NCBI GenBank assembly: GCA_030549205.1
Contig: JAUKTV010000001.1
Location: forward strand, 2,790,001-2,854,000
From: Apiosordaria backusii
Taxonomy: Eukaryota > Ascomycota > Sordariomycetes > Sordariales > Lasiosphaeriaceae
Direction of reading: 5' to 3'
Length of the DNA: 64,000 nucleotides
The translations under genes were made by a program, and so were the position numbers. This document shows, in pieces, positions 1 through 11,487 of this stretch (positions are counted from its first letter, which is position 1; every line of letters begins with the position of its first letter). The notes beneath the pieces were generated by a model. It was not told where the DNA came from and made no database searches. It saw nothing but the letters and a program-made list of their open reading frames with translations.

Positions 1-1675
1 GACCCTATCTGGCTTTGTACGAGGTATGTTGGATCTCTGTCACTTGGGCCGGATCTATCACGGCAGCACAGTCTACCTACCTTCTCGTCGTTGGAATCTT
101 TGGCTGACAAGGTCGATAGCAAGTGCTATCCAATCTCATTCAGATGATTGCAACATGGTGGCCTGAGGATCAGAGGCAACGCTACATTGCTGCCGCAAGG
201 CGATTTCGAATACCTTATTGGGACTGGGCTACCTACCCGCCTTCAGGTGGAAGCGTGCTTCCCCTGAGTGTGGGCGGTAGTCCCCATGTCGATATTAACG
301 GTCCGAATGGAGTCCAGCGTATCTCAAATCCCCTATTCAGTTACACATTTCGGCCTTTGAACGTGACCGCCTTCAAGCAAGCACCAGTAAGTTTGATTAT
401 CTGATGTGCCAACATCTACTAACAGCCTCTCGATAGTGGAATTATTGGGGTGAGACTCTAAGGAGTCCAACTAATGGAGGCGCCGGGGCCCAGTCCAATA
501 ATTCTATGGTAGCCATGACCATCGACCAAAACCAACGATCACTCAGCCAGCGGCTCTACATTTTGTTCTCCAATTATGGTGACTACAGCAGGTTCAGTAA
601 CAATGCTTGGATCCCTTTAACCAACAACGCTTCGTTTGATTCTCTCGAATCTCTCCACGACACAGTTCATAACCTTGCTGGCGGCGGTGGGATGGGGCAG
701 CCTAATATTCAGGGTGGTCACATGTCATTCATCCCGTACTCGGCGTTTGACCCTATCTTCTTTCTGCATCACGCCATGGTGGATCGGATTTTTGCCATAT
801 GGCAGACGCTGTACCCACAATCATGGGTCACACCGACGGCGGCTGTTCTGAATTCATACACGACTTCTCGAGGTCAAGTCCAAGACTCCCGGACACCCCT
901 TACCCCCTTTTTTGCTAACACCAATGGGGAATTTTGGACATCGGATAGTGTCAGGGACTTCACCAAGTTTGGGTATACCTACACTGAACTGACGGACCTG
1001 GCCAGCACCAGGAACGCCCAAGCTGGTCTACGAAGGGCTATCAACCGGCTGTATGGGACGTCAAGCCCAGCAAACATGTTTCTGAGGGAGCTTCGAGCCC
1101 AAGGCATCAAGGGTGGTCGAGGGAAGGGGGGGACTTCGAGAATAGGAGGAGAGTCACAGCATCACCCTGCTGGTGATGTTGCTAGTGAGACGGGAGAAGT
1201 GGAAGATGATACATACAGAGAATGGATCGTCAAGATCCGCGCCAAAAAACAAGCGCTGGATGGACCGTATTCGATTTATTTCTTCTTTGGTAACCCGCCA
1301 GAGGATAAGGGGGACTGGGCGCAGGCGGAGAATCATGTGGGTACCATGGGGGTTTTTGCTGCTGATGGGGCGGGGATGGGGGGGATGGCGGAGGCGATGG
1401 GTCAGTTGGAGGTTAGCGGGACTGTGCCATTGACAACTGGGTTGATAAGGGCTGTGCAAGAGGGGGACCTCGAGGGGTTGGAACAAGAAGAGGTGGTGGC
1501 GTATTTGAGGGAGAAGTTGGTGATTCGTGTGTTGGGACCGGGTGGAAGGGAATTGGGAGTTGGAGAGGTGAAGGGGTTGAGGTTGTCGGTTGGGAGATTT
1601 AGGGTTAGGTTGCCTGGGAGTGAGGATGAATTGCCTGTTTGGGGGGAAGAGGAGAGGACTTTTGATTTGGTGTGA
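1..1675 (+). CDS. Tyrosinase (polyphenol oxidase), 5' end outside window
   Basis: Type-3 copper enzyme that oxidises monophenols and o-diphenols in melanin-type pathways. Visible exons are 1-23 (frame starts at base 3, PYLALYE), 120-386 and 437-1675. The introns at 24-119 and 387-436 have GT..AG ends and CTGAC/CTAAC branch sites. The second exon carries IPYWDWATYP, and the last exon the CuB site (HDTVHNLAG, then FFLHHAMVDRIF). The part after about base 1200 (EWIVKIRAKKQALDGPYSIY) matches the C-terminal domain of long fungal tyrosinases, which is usually removed on activation. The CuA histidines lie upstream, outside the window. About 508 residues are visible and I see no internal break. Family call is secure; substrate and localisation cannot be told. 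Confidence 0.93.
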
Positions 1676-2483
1676 GCTGTCGTGAGGATGGGGATGGGCA
1701 AAGGGAGGGTAGGGTTGTGGTGTTTTTGGTGTCTTTTGGTGCTTCGGGTTTGGGTTTGATTACCCATGGAGGGGAGGGCAACCTTTGGAGGTTTGGCTGC
1801 TGGATTGTTGTCACTCACTCTCGACAGTTGGCTCTTTGCTTTGGAGGCTTGGGTGCTGCTTCCGAGATGTTTTTGAGATGGGACAAGGTTGGGCGCGGGA
1901 CTGGCAGGTAATATGTGGTGGTAATGGCGATGGTGGTTTGCAGGATTCTATGTATTTTTGGTAGACCCTGACTTGTTTTAATCTTTTAGTAATGGATGTA
2001 ATCGAGTTGAAAGCAAAGCACTGCACATCAGATGAGATTTCGTTTGGTTCTGTTCTGTGGCATTTCTAACTGTGATATCAACACTATGAGACGATGAAGC
2101 CTATCCCAAATTAAACCCTCCGAACACCCGGTAGTAATAATGTGTGTCTTGTGCCTTTCCCATAGTCCTTTGGTTTTCTAAAATATCAAGTCCATGCGTA
2201 CGCTTTCCCATGCTGTGCTGTTGGTGATAAGAGGGGTAGTGGAGATATTCCAACTTTCGTAATGGGACCAAAAGGAACTGCTGAACAAAATGAGAAACAT
2301 GAGTATGAACCAATAGCCTGTACATATAATATATAAACGCCATCCATCCACCCACTACCCAGTTGCTCGAACTGGTCCATCAAACTAAAAAAAAAAAAAA
2401 GAAACGCCTCGAACACCAACACGCAAACAAACAAACAAACAAAAGAAACCATTCCATCATCATTTTTTTTCCTTCGTCAAAAA
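1676..2483. other. Convergent intergenic region
   Basis: The 3' ends of the tyrosinase (+) and the STIMATE-type gene (-) face each other here. It holds a 14-A run at 2387-2400 and a short CAAA repeat near 2424-2443. I see no gene. Confidence 0.6.
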
Positions 2484-3879
2484 TCATTCCTTCGGAAGCA
2501 GTTCCTTGGTCAACACCCCCCTGCTCGAGATATGACTCGAGCTGCTCCCCACCACCGTCTGGCTGTCCCCATCCACATCAGGATCATACTCCGCGGTATC
2601 CCTCTCCGGATCCCTTGCCACTCCCCTTTTGCTAGCTTTGGTCACCCTGGAAGTCCTCTGCCCCCCCTCCTCCTCCTCATCATCACTGCTCCCCTCACTC
2701 TCACTCCCAAGGATATCAACATCCTCCTGCTCCACCTCATCATACACAGCATCATCCTGCTCCACCTTGCCCTCCTGCTTCTTGATATAACTATCAATAA
2801 TATAATACTGCATCGCGTTCATAATCAGCGGGAACAGCATCATGACAAAGACAATCTGCAGCTTTTCATTTCCCTCCGTCCACTTGAGCGCCCAGTCGCC
2901 AATCTCGGAAAGCCAGGGAAAAATCATAAATATGACGAGCACGACGAGCTTCATCCCCATCAGGCCGCAAAAGTAAATAAAGGACTGCTTGAGCCACCAC
3001 CACACGTTTGGGGGGGAACCGTAGTGGCCTGATTGGACTGATTCCGGGGGTTGGCCTAGCGGGGTGTAGGTTACCAGTGTGGTGGTGACGCGGACGATGA
3101 GGATGAGGATTGGGATGCCGAGGGTTGTCTGCAATACGGGGTTAGTTTTTGGGGTAGGAAATAAAAAAGGGGTTGGGGGGGAGGCTTACATCGATGGCTA
3201 GGTTTAATAGGTAAAAGGAGCATGGATTTGGGACGTATTCATCTGCTGTTGTCACTGCCCCATCCCTTGTCATTAACATTAGCACACCCCTCCTCGCCGC
3301 TTCTGACACCGTCGCCGGCGGAGCAATAGTCGTGATGTTAAACCTCCCGCTTGTCAGCAGCGACATGAACACGTTCGCCCCGTGGACCAGCACGCTCCCA
3401 AAGACCTGCTTCGAGGCGTCAAAGAACCAGATTTTTACTGGTCGCTGCGGGCGTTCGCGCCATCGTTTGTAGACTAGGGATAGCAGTGCCAGACCGCCGA
3501 GGGCGAGCTGGACGAGAATGGCGAAAGAACCCAACAAGCGGCATTCGGTGGGGTTTTCGGTTTGGGAGAATGGGGAGCCGGTTGCTATTGCGGTGGGGGT
3601 GGAGGTTGGGGAGGGGGTGGTGGTCATGGTGATGGATATAACGGTTCCTGCCGCTTCTTGCGCTTCCTGTATTGGGTGGTCGTTGAAGGACGGTGGTGGA
3701 TGGGGCAGCAGGCCGGTTGTTGGATCTACTACTACCACTGGGGCAACAGTTGCCGTTGCGACATTGGGGATGGGGGCGACGGCGAGGATGGTGTTCTCGA
3801 GTGCGGGGACGACGACTGGATCGAGGTGTTGACGAACGACGGCGAGGACGTTGCTGCTGGACAAGGCAGGAGGCAACAT
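2484..3879 (-). CDS. STIMATE/YPL162C-type vacuolar multi-pass membrane protein
   Basis: Complement of exons 3190-3879 and 2484-3128, with a 61-base intron (gtaagc donor, gcag acceptor) and 444 residues. The N-terminal third is low-complexity (Val/Pro/Thr). The membrane core begins at ECRLLGSFAILVQLALGGLA and continues with KIWFFDASKQVFGSVLVHGAN and FYLLNLAIDTTLGIPILILI, the last reading across the splice. Two more hydrophobic segments and an acidic Ser/Glu-rich tail follow. This pattern is that of the family containing yeast vacuolar protein YPL162C and animal STIMATE (TMEM110), an ER regulator of STIM1. The fungal role is unknown to me. The start is the first ATG of the open frame. Confidence 0.85.
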
Positions 3880-5538
3880 TTACGACGAACTAATCGTGCT
3901 GCTGCAGATGTCGTTGTTGTCGGGAGCTAAACTAACTCAACCACTTCATCAAGCGTTTGGCAAGTGGTGAAACTAGAGAGAATAGACGGAGACTATTTTC
4001 CGGGGTAAGAAATGATAACAACAACACAACTAGACTCGATCAGATGATCGATCTGCTATTCGTGTGTATAGTATATTCTTTTTCTGGTAAGCGTTCAAGT
4101 CCGGCCTGGTGCCTGGTGACGGTTCTTCGTGGTGGTTTAGTGCGCGTCTTGTGACCGGAGTGATGTAATGCAGTGGTTTGTGTGGACGGTGTGCGTTGGG
4201 GTATCACAAACGGCGGTTTCTTAAACTCAAGAAGAGAAGAAGAGAAGAGAGGGAAACGACGAAACGAAGAAACAAAACTGATAGACGGAGCCGGAGTCAC
4301 AGTTGTATTGTAAACGTAAGTGCTTGGGTTCACCTGGAACACAGGACGACGGCGCAAGCAGAGAGGCAATGCGAGGTCACAACTTGACACACTGACTGCT
4401 GCTCCATTGGCCCTGGCACTGTTGGCCCTATCGCTCGCACTCATAGCGGTCGCAGTGGTTCCCCACAGCGCCCGCCAAATTGACAGCCCCATCGCGGCTA
4501 GGCGTTCTGGCGGTTCCAGATTTTCTGGGCAGTGTGGAGTCTGCCGGCTGCTGGCTGCTGTCTACCGGCAAAAGCCAACTTCGGCCCGGTTCTGGAAACA
4601 ATCTTACAGCGAGGTGAACCCACTCCGTTTTGGACTCCGCCTCCGGATTAGGATAGTATTCATGATTGTAAAACTGGTGTGCATCGTGTTCTCGCGTAGC
4701 AGTGTTTACGGCGCGGTATATTGCACCGCATGCTATGCGCGGTCTTAGGCGAACCAGATGAGATAACTACTGTACATTCATTCGTAATGACATCTGTCAA
4801 TTGCACGTAGAGATAGCTAGGCTGACCTGCATCATATCAACATGGTGTCGTTGGAAGAAAACAAAACATACGTAGTTAAACGATAGACAAGCAAAGACCG
4901 AAAAGACTGTTGGAAAAGCATCGCAATTTTCTCTGTAGCTCAGTGCTATGTCAGAGTCCCGGTGATCAATTTGCGCCCCCATTCAGTATGGATATCAGCA
5001 ACAACAACCCCTGAGATAAAAAGAAGGGCATTGAAATTTGCGCCTGTTGTCCTGCTCACGCCGAAAATATATAAAGACCAAACACCCCGAATCGGCAAGT
5101 ACATTCCTTTTCCCCCCAGCTATACCACCCGACTGGGGAGGAACGCGGCCTTAAGAAAATCCCCGAACTAAATGTGCAAAGTTACTGTTTTTGAGAGTTG
5201 AGAGGGCAGGTAAAGCAAGGATGGATCTGCTTGCTAACTGCGTCGCAATGCTGGACGCAGTCTGGTACACTTATGCCGTACAAGTGATGATGTGGTGGGT
5301 AGTGATATCGAAGCTAGGCGCACTCCGGGACGGTGGGAAGGAGCTTGCGCACAAAGTGCGGCATCTTGCGTGCGTGCATGGCGATATCGGGCCTGCCCCT
5401 CTTGAGGATTGACCTCGGCGTCTTTGGCGTCCTGGGCGCCGAAGCCGCCTTGTTGGGTGAGGAGGGAGATGTCGGAGAAGACGGGCCTCCAGACTGTCGG
5501 TTTCGACTCTGAAAGCTGTCCGCAGGCCCGTCTAACTG
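3880..5538. other. Intergenic: promoter side of STIMATE gene, 3' side of SF3b p14
   Basis: About 1.66 kb. It contains the upstream region of the STIMATE-type gene and the 3' flank of the SF3b p14 gene. Short open frames here resemble no family I know, and I see no RNA gene. Confidence 0.5.
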
Positions 5539-6288
5539 TCAATCTATACCGTGCTGCTTCTTAAGGCGTTCGAGATTCTCCTTGCGGATGTCCAGATCCT
5601 CTTTTGACCTGATCATCTTGTCGGGCTGATGATATAGTACTGTGATAGCTGGTCAGCATGGCCACCCCAAACTAGAGGAAAGTAGACTACCCGAACATAC
5701 CAACAAGGTAACGATTCTGAAAGTTGTAGCCGTTCAGTTTGTCGCAGGCTTGCTTCGCATCCATAACATCTTCGTAGACAACGAAGGCAGTGCCCTTGGT
5801 GTTGCTCGCGATGCCTTGGCGGACCTGACTGCATAGGGTGTCAGTATCAATCATGGGCGACAGCAGAGGCGGGAAGGTAGACGTACCGAATAGGCCCGTA
5901 CTTGCCGAAGAGATCGAACAGCTCCTCAGGAGTGACGTTGTAGCTGGTCCGGGGTTAGTCGGGGATGCGACGGCGATAAAGACACATTCAATTGGTGGAA
6001 GATACACACCTTAGATTCTTGACGAACAAAGCTCTAGCCATGATAAACTATGATTAGCCAATGTGCCCGAGATGGTTTTGATGGGTTGATGTGATGATGG
6101 GGATGGTGGTGGTGGACAGTCGCCTCTGTGTGGGTGGCTATTGAGGTCGTTCGGGCTGGTGGAGAAGGCGACAAGAAAGGCAGCGAGGTTGTTGAAAGAA
6201 CGAGACAGCAGCGCAGCAACTTGCAACACTTGACCAGGCCTTGGACTCACCGATTAACCTCCGGGCCAAGTTTGTTGGCGCGACTCAT
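5539..6288 (-). CDS. SF3B6: SF3b subunit 6 (p14/SF3b14a), U2 snRNP branch-site protein
   Basis: Complement of five exons: 6251-6288, 6010-6033, 5887-5943, 5701-5828 and 5539-5639, giving 115 residues (human protein 125). The protein is a single RRM with RNP2-like ALFVKNLS and RNP1-like KGTAFVVYED, then NGYNFQNRYLVVLYHQP and a C-terminal DLDIRKENLERLKKQHGID helix. SF3b p14 binds SF3B1 and sits near the branch adenosine in the U2 snRNP. Saccharomyces cerevisiae lacks it; filamentous fungi and S. pombe keep it. The start is MSRANKLGPEVNRALF. Exon 2 is only 24 bases, yet all junctions keep frame and have GT..AG ends. The upstream neighbour at 7352 diverges from it. Confidence 0.95.
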
Positions 6289-7351
6289 ATCTCGATGCCG
6301 ATTTTTTGATGCTCGACACGGGTTTTCTCTCGATGGGTATTGTATTCGTCAATGGGTTCGCGATTCGCGGTGAAGTGTTGCGAGGCGTTGAGGCTCCAAG
6401 CGAACGGGTTGACGCGGGAGTGATGAGGAGAGAAGTTCGAAAGTTGGAGGACAGGCCGGGTGGGGCGGTGCTGGTTTAAGCCTAGCCCCCACGTGATGGG
6501 CGTAATTGCGGTGGACTGCCAGCATCGCTCGATAACACCATCAAAGCCATCCCGTCACATCACCCAAGCCAGTCTCCTCCACCTACGCCACCGAGGACCT
6601 CCTCAAGACTGTCTACACGTGTCTACCTTCGATAAGCTTTCAACTGTCCCCTTTGCGACCGACATCCCGACTTTCCATGGCTACCGTCGGGCATCAGGAC
6701 CAAGTTGCTTGGCATTTGGATTGTGCATCTAGTAGCTACCATGTCATCCAAACTTGGCCCCACTAATATCAGCAACCAGCAGGTCAGATGGATAGGTTTG
6801 GGGGCAGCCTCCCTTTGCCCTGACATAAGGAAATCCATCCTCAACCACAAGCTACCCATTGGGTAGGGGTTTCTTTGATGGGCAGTGATGGGGAAGATGA
6901 CTTGTCTGACACGAGCCTCCCCCTTTCTTCGCAGTACCTAACAAAGTCGCCGCGGCATTGTGTGAAGTGTCTTGATTATCTGGGCTCTAAGTGGGTGGAG
7001 TGACGCTCACTGCGAGAGCCGGGGCCAGCGGTAGTCGAACACCAAAATTCTGCCCAGCAAATGCCATTTCACTGCAGTCCAGCAGCGCACTTTTGCACTT
7101 CCAGTTTACGCGACTCCCATCGGGTCTTGCACAGGAAAGCGTCAGCGCACCCGACGGAGGAAGGCGGATCCTTGGAAGCTTGAACAACTTCGCCTCCACT
7201 CTGCCACCCATTCACTACACACACTTTGTCCCTTGTTCCATTTTCTCCGATGATTTCGACTTTAATGAACCTCCCATCTGCCACTTCTGCCACTTCTGCC
7301 ACTTCTGCCACTTCCAGGTCCACTTCCTCCGCCTCATCAGCAAGCTTGTAA
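6289..7351. other. Divergent promoter region between SF3B6 and the Cys-cluster gene
   Basis: About 1.06 kb between two divergent genes. The right end carries the 9-base tandem repeat at 7278-7313. I see no other gene. Confidence 0.5.
7278..7313 (+). repeat. Tandem repeat, 9-base unit CTGCCACTT x4
   Basis: Four perfect copies of CTGCCACTT end 38 bases before the ATG at 7352, so they probably lie in the 5' leader. In one frame they would read as a Cys-His-Phe repeat, but that frame is not joined to the gene. Confidence 0.9.
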
Positions 7352-8233
7352 ATGGCCAAGGGCAACAGCATGCCGTCCATCGCCCAAGAAACCACCACCT
7401 CCTCCCCGTCTTCTGTCCCGTGCAAAAAGCGGAGACGAGACGACGATCGCGATAACAACCAGCAATTCACATTGTACGCGAGTATTCTCGCGAACTCCAC
7501 CGCGGCGGCCACTAACAATGCTGTCTACAGCTCCCACATCTACCCAGACAACCACCAGCACCACCACCATCATGGCAGCAGCCTCTTGCCCCTGGCCACC
7601 ACCAGGAAGATGATTCCCCTCCCACTCTCCAAACGGCAGCGAATGACCTCAGTCGACACGGTAGAAATAGAAATTGACCAACACGACGAGGCCACAAAAA
7701 GACAGCAGCAATATCACGATGTTGCCCCCAACACCAACACAAAATCCCCCACCCGGGAGCAATCCCCAGCAAAACAGCAAGACCAACCCCGACCAACCCT
7801 AGGCACCCGCAGTTCAACCACCTCCTCTTCAGCATCAGCCCTCATGTCCCGCTGCCACATCTGCTTCCGCAAGCCCTCCAAGAAATCCGACCTGGACAGC
7901 TTCGCTGACTGTCAGGGGTGCGGCCAGCGCACCTGCTACGTGTGCATACGGGAGTGTCTCGGCTGGAGCCCAACTTCACAACAACAGCAGCAACCGCAGC
8001 AGCGGCATCAACCACCATCGTTGCAGACGGAACCTTCTTTTACCATGATTGACGTTGATTCTGAAGAAGCCGGCACCGGGGATCGCCAACCACCACAAAC
8101 TGACTCTGAAAACAATGGCTGGGCAAAGGGAGGAGGCGGTCACAGAAAGATGGTGTGCAGCAGGTGTTGTGTGGAAAGGGGCGCGGATGGGGATGTGGTT
8201 TGTTTGGGGTGTTTGCCGTTTGTGGAGGGTTGA
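7352..8233 (+). CDS. Hypothetical protein with two C-terminal Cys clusters (putative zinc binding)
   Basis: Single exon, 293 residues. Residues 1-165 are low-complexity, with KKRRRDDDR and SKRQRM basic patches (possible nuclear signals) and a His run (HQHHHHHG). From about residue 166 comes a Cys-rich module: RCHICF, then CQGCGQRTCYVCIREC, which is three CxxC pairs plus one Cys. After a Gln/Pro-rich linker, VCSRCC and VCLGC form a second cluster next to the C-terminus. The spacing suggests a PHD/RING-like or zinc-ribbon fold, but I cannot name a family. The ATG follows an open stretch without another ATG. A nuclear role is inference only. Confidence 0.7.
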   Translation: MAKGNSMPSIAQETTTSSPSSVPCKKRRRDDDRDNNQQFTLYASILANSTAAATNNAVYSSHIYPDNHQHHHHHGSSLLPLATTRKMIPLPLSKRQRMTSVDTVEIEIDQHDEATKRQQQYHDVAPNTNTKSPTREQSPAKQQDQPRPTLGTRSSTTSSSASALMSRCHICFRKPSKKSDLDSFADCQGCGQRTCYVCIRECLGWSPTSQQQQQPQQRHQPPSLQTEPSFTMIDVDSEEAGTGDRQPPQTDSENNGWAKGGGGHRKMVCSRCCVERGADGDVVCLGCLPFVEG

Positions 8234-9365
8234 AAAGGGGCAAGATTGTCATGGGGGAAGGAAGCTATTTGGAATAGGGAAGAACTTTGAGGAACGAATC
8301 TTTGGGATTTTTTTGCCAAAAGAAAGGGAAATAATTTCGAGGTCTTGAAAGGGGAGGTGTGGGAGACTGATAATGGGCTGGGGAAGAAAAAGCGAGTGCT
8401 ATTTATCACCACGACCACGACCACGACCACCGACGACAGCCAAAGCGACACGGCTCCTCTTGAACAGCAATGAATGTGTGAGGAAGAGCGCGACAAATAG
8501 CCAACGAACAAACTCTGGTCGATTTCACATCCGACACGACACACAAGAGAGTCGTCAGGACAAGTCTTTCTGTGAGCTTTTCGCTGCTGGCGTCGCTACC
8601 ACCCCCACCGAGATCGATTATCAGAATCTGGCGGGACACTTAAAAGCACGCTATCTTGGTCAACTGGGGTTGGTCAATCTAGGGTTGGGGAGGAGGAGGA
8701 GGAATAATGTAGGGGGAATAGATTCTCGAAGTGATGGGGATATGTATGCCAGGAACAAAAGGGGGACCTGACAAGTTCAATGTCTTGGGTGTTGTAAGGG
8801 TTCGGGATGAGAAACCGCATAGCGTATGTTTATTCTAAACACTACCTCCATCCTTTTTTTTGGAGGAGGTAGATATCAGCATCACAGCCTTGGGTGGGAC
8901 ACGACATCAAGGTTTCGAAATTCATGTACATAGTTTTTTTGTATTCTGTCTGGTTTTTTTTGTTTGTAAAACTTCGCAAGCAAAATTCGATCATAGAGCG
9001 GTAAAGGCAACGGTAAAGAGCATAGCATAGCAAGGGAAGGCATTGCGTGGAATTAGCGTTTGAAATCATCAGCGTGGGCATTGATGGGGGTGGAGGGTAG
9101 TATATAGCGAGTAAATTGCAAGGCTGCATATATATATATATATACATCTACAACTCAAAACACCACAGTCGCATCAAATCTGTGAATAAATCTTCGCTTC
9201 GTTCATGTCTTCATCTTCAACTTCACCCCTCTAAGCTAAGGTAAACCAGTCTACCCGCATCTACAGCCACAGTGACGTCAACTTTCTCAGGTAAATTATT
9301 AACCTTTCTAGTCATACACAACCCAACAACACACAACGGAACACCCCCCTCCCCCCCATAATCCC
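8234..9365. other. Convergent intergenic region
   Basis: The 3' ends of the Cys-cluster gene (+) and RPT1 (-) face each other here. It holds an imperfect hairpin at about 8842-8872 (CTACCTCC against GGAGGTAG around a T8 loop) and an (AT)n tract at 9128-9144. I see no gene. Confidence 0.5.
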
Positions 9366-10900
9366 TTAGTTATACTGCGCATACGCCGCAGTAGAGTTGA
9401 ACTTGTGGTTACCCTTAATCACCTTATCCACCGCATCCAAGAAATCCTTCTCGGTCGCCACCTTCCTCCTCGCCCGAATAGCAAACATACCCGCCTCCGT
9501 GCACACACTGCGCAACTCGGCGCCCGTGGCATTGGGGCACAACCGCGAGATAAGCTCCCATCTGATATCCCTCTCCACCGACATGCTCTTGGCGTGAATC
9601 CTCAGAATGTTGGCACGGCCCTCGAGGTCGGGCAGAGAAAACTCAATCTTGCGGTCAATACGGCCCGGTCTCATGAGGGCGGGGTCGAGAGTAGAAGGTC
9701 TGTTGGTGGCGAACATGACCTTGATGTTGCCTCTGGCGTCGAAGCCATCCAGCTGGGTGATAAGCTCCAACATGGTTCTCTGGACTTCATTGTCACCGCC
9801 GGCACCATCATCAAAACGAGCGCCGCCAATAGCGTCAATCTCGTCAAAGAAGATGATGCAAGCTTTCTTCGTCCGCGCCATCTCAAAGAGCTCACGTACC
9901 ATCCTGGCACCCTCACCGACATACTTCTGAACCAACTCGGAACCAATCACACGGATAAAGGTGGCGTCTGTTCTGTTGGCTACCGCACGAGCGCAGAGGG
10001 TCTTGCCGGTACCGGGAGGGCCGTAGAGAAGGGCACCCTTCGGGGGGTCGATACCTAAATTGCCGAAGCGTTCGGGCGAGAGCAGGGGCATCTCGACAAC
10101 TTCACGGAGCTTCTCCACCTGCTCCTTGCAACCACCAACATCTCCGTATGTGACATCGGGCTTCTCTTCGACCGTCATCATGGTGACACTGGCGTCGATC
10201 TTTGGCGGGAGCGGCAAGAGAATCTGGTACTTGTTTCTGTCGACACCGACACGCATTCCTTCCTCGATATCTGTCGGACTGACACGCTCGCCGAGGTTGA
10301 CGACGAACTTGGCAATCTGCTTGACGTTGATGACATATTTGCTTTTCGATTCGTCCTTGTCGTCTTGGATGATCTTAGTGCACCTCGCTACCTGAAGAGG
10401 TTGCTCTTCGGACATTCGTTGACGATCGGCGGCGATATCCCAAAGGTGAGGTGGCGCGAGACCAGTATCTGATTCCTGTACAGCGAGAACATGGGTAAGC
10501 CTCTGGGTTGCCAGGCGCAAGGACACCACTACATACCTTGACACCGATCTTGTCATCTACGCTCTGCTGCTTCTCCTTTATTTGCTGCTCTAGCTTTTTG
10601 ATGGCGGAACCGTATGGTGCGGCGCCATATGTCTTGAGAACCTGGATATCCCTTTGCGAATGTTAGCTCAGGTTCGGCGCCGGTGATGTTAGGTCGAGGA
10701 TAACGAACTCATCGGTGAGGGGTGTGATCTTCTTCTCTTCTATCTCGTCATCGCCAAATTTCTTTTGGTACTTTTCCCAGTTGGCACCTGTGGCAGAAGG
10801 CTATGGAGCAGTTAGCATGATCGGAGTGTTCGCAGCGACACAACGGGCGGAGGCGACGAGTGGGAACTCGAGCGACTGAACGGGTGGACAGGCGTACCAT
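9366..10900 (-). CDS. RPT1: 26S proteasome regulatory ATPase Rpt1 (PSMC2)
   Basis: Complement of exons 10898-10900, 10709-10800, 10537-10651 and 9366-10475, giving 439 residues. One of six AAA ATPases that unfold substrates and open the 20S gate in the 19S base. Seen: N-terminal helix (ANWEKYQKKFGDDE, ITPLTDEDIQVLKTYGAAPY), the OB region (KYVINVKQIAKFVVNLGERV), Walker A GPPGTGKT, Walker B IIFFDEIDAIGG, the second region of homology ending RPGRIDRK, and terminal YAQYN. The whole pattern fits Rpt1, not Rpt2-6. The first coding exon is the ATG alone: gtacgc begins at once, and the acceptor ccatag restores frame as MPSATGANWEK. The gene diverges from CCT4. Confidence 0.96.
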
Positions 10901-11487
10901 GATGACGGTTGCAGATGGGGCGCTTTCGGTTTCTGAGATGTGAGGTGTTGGGAATCGTAGAGGATGCACCGAGTAAAACTATTTCGGATCGCTTAATACT
11001 GGTGGCCAGCTGTGAATCCTCGGTGCAGAATAATCGTCGAGTTATTGTGTGGTTGTTGGGTGATGATGGGAGAGTGAAAGTCGCTAGGTATGGATTCAAC
11101 GAACGCAGAGGAAGCAACACCAAGCAGCAGTTCCGTAATCCATGCTGCCTTGGGCCCGCCCAGAGCTCCCGCGTCTGCGAGGCTCAAATCAGGCTAGTCC
11201 CGCAAAGGCTAGCGCAGTGGAGCTGGGTGTTCCCCGGCTGGTGTGCAAACGCCTGGGCCAGCCCAGCAGCTCCCCCACTGACGGCGGGAAGAACTCCAGC
11301 ACCCGACAGGAAAAATTCCCGTCCCCACCTTGAAGCGTAACCTGGGGAGAAGGAGCTGCCTTGCAAGCAAACAGAGGGGCACCAAGTCTAAGCTGTCGCA
11401 ACACCACCATCACCACCACCGCCAACTTGCACAGCCCTTGACCGCCTCGACCAAGTCTTCTCTCGATTCAACCTTCGAGTTTCCAAA
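10901..11487. promoter_or_regulatory. Shared divergent promoter region of RPT1 and CCT4
   Basis: 587 bases separate the start codons of a proteasome ATPase and a chaperonin subunit transcribed away from each other. I looked for the yeast Rpn4-type GGTGGCAAA box and did not find an exact copy. No other gene is seen. The promoter role is inferred from position. Confidence 0.55.

Noticed and set aside
4937..4980. TAGCTCAG-like stretch resembling a tRNA A box
   Set aside because: No B box or cloverleaf follows at the right distance.
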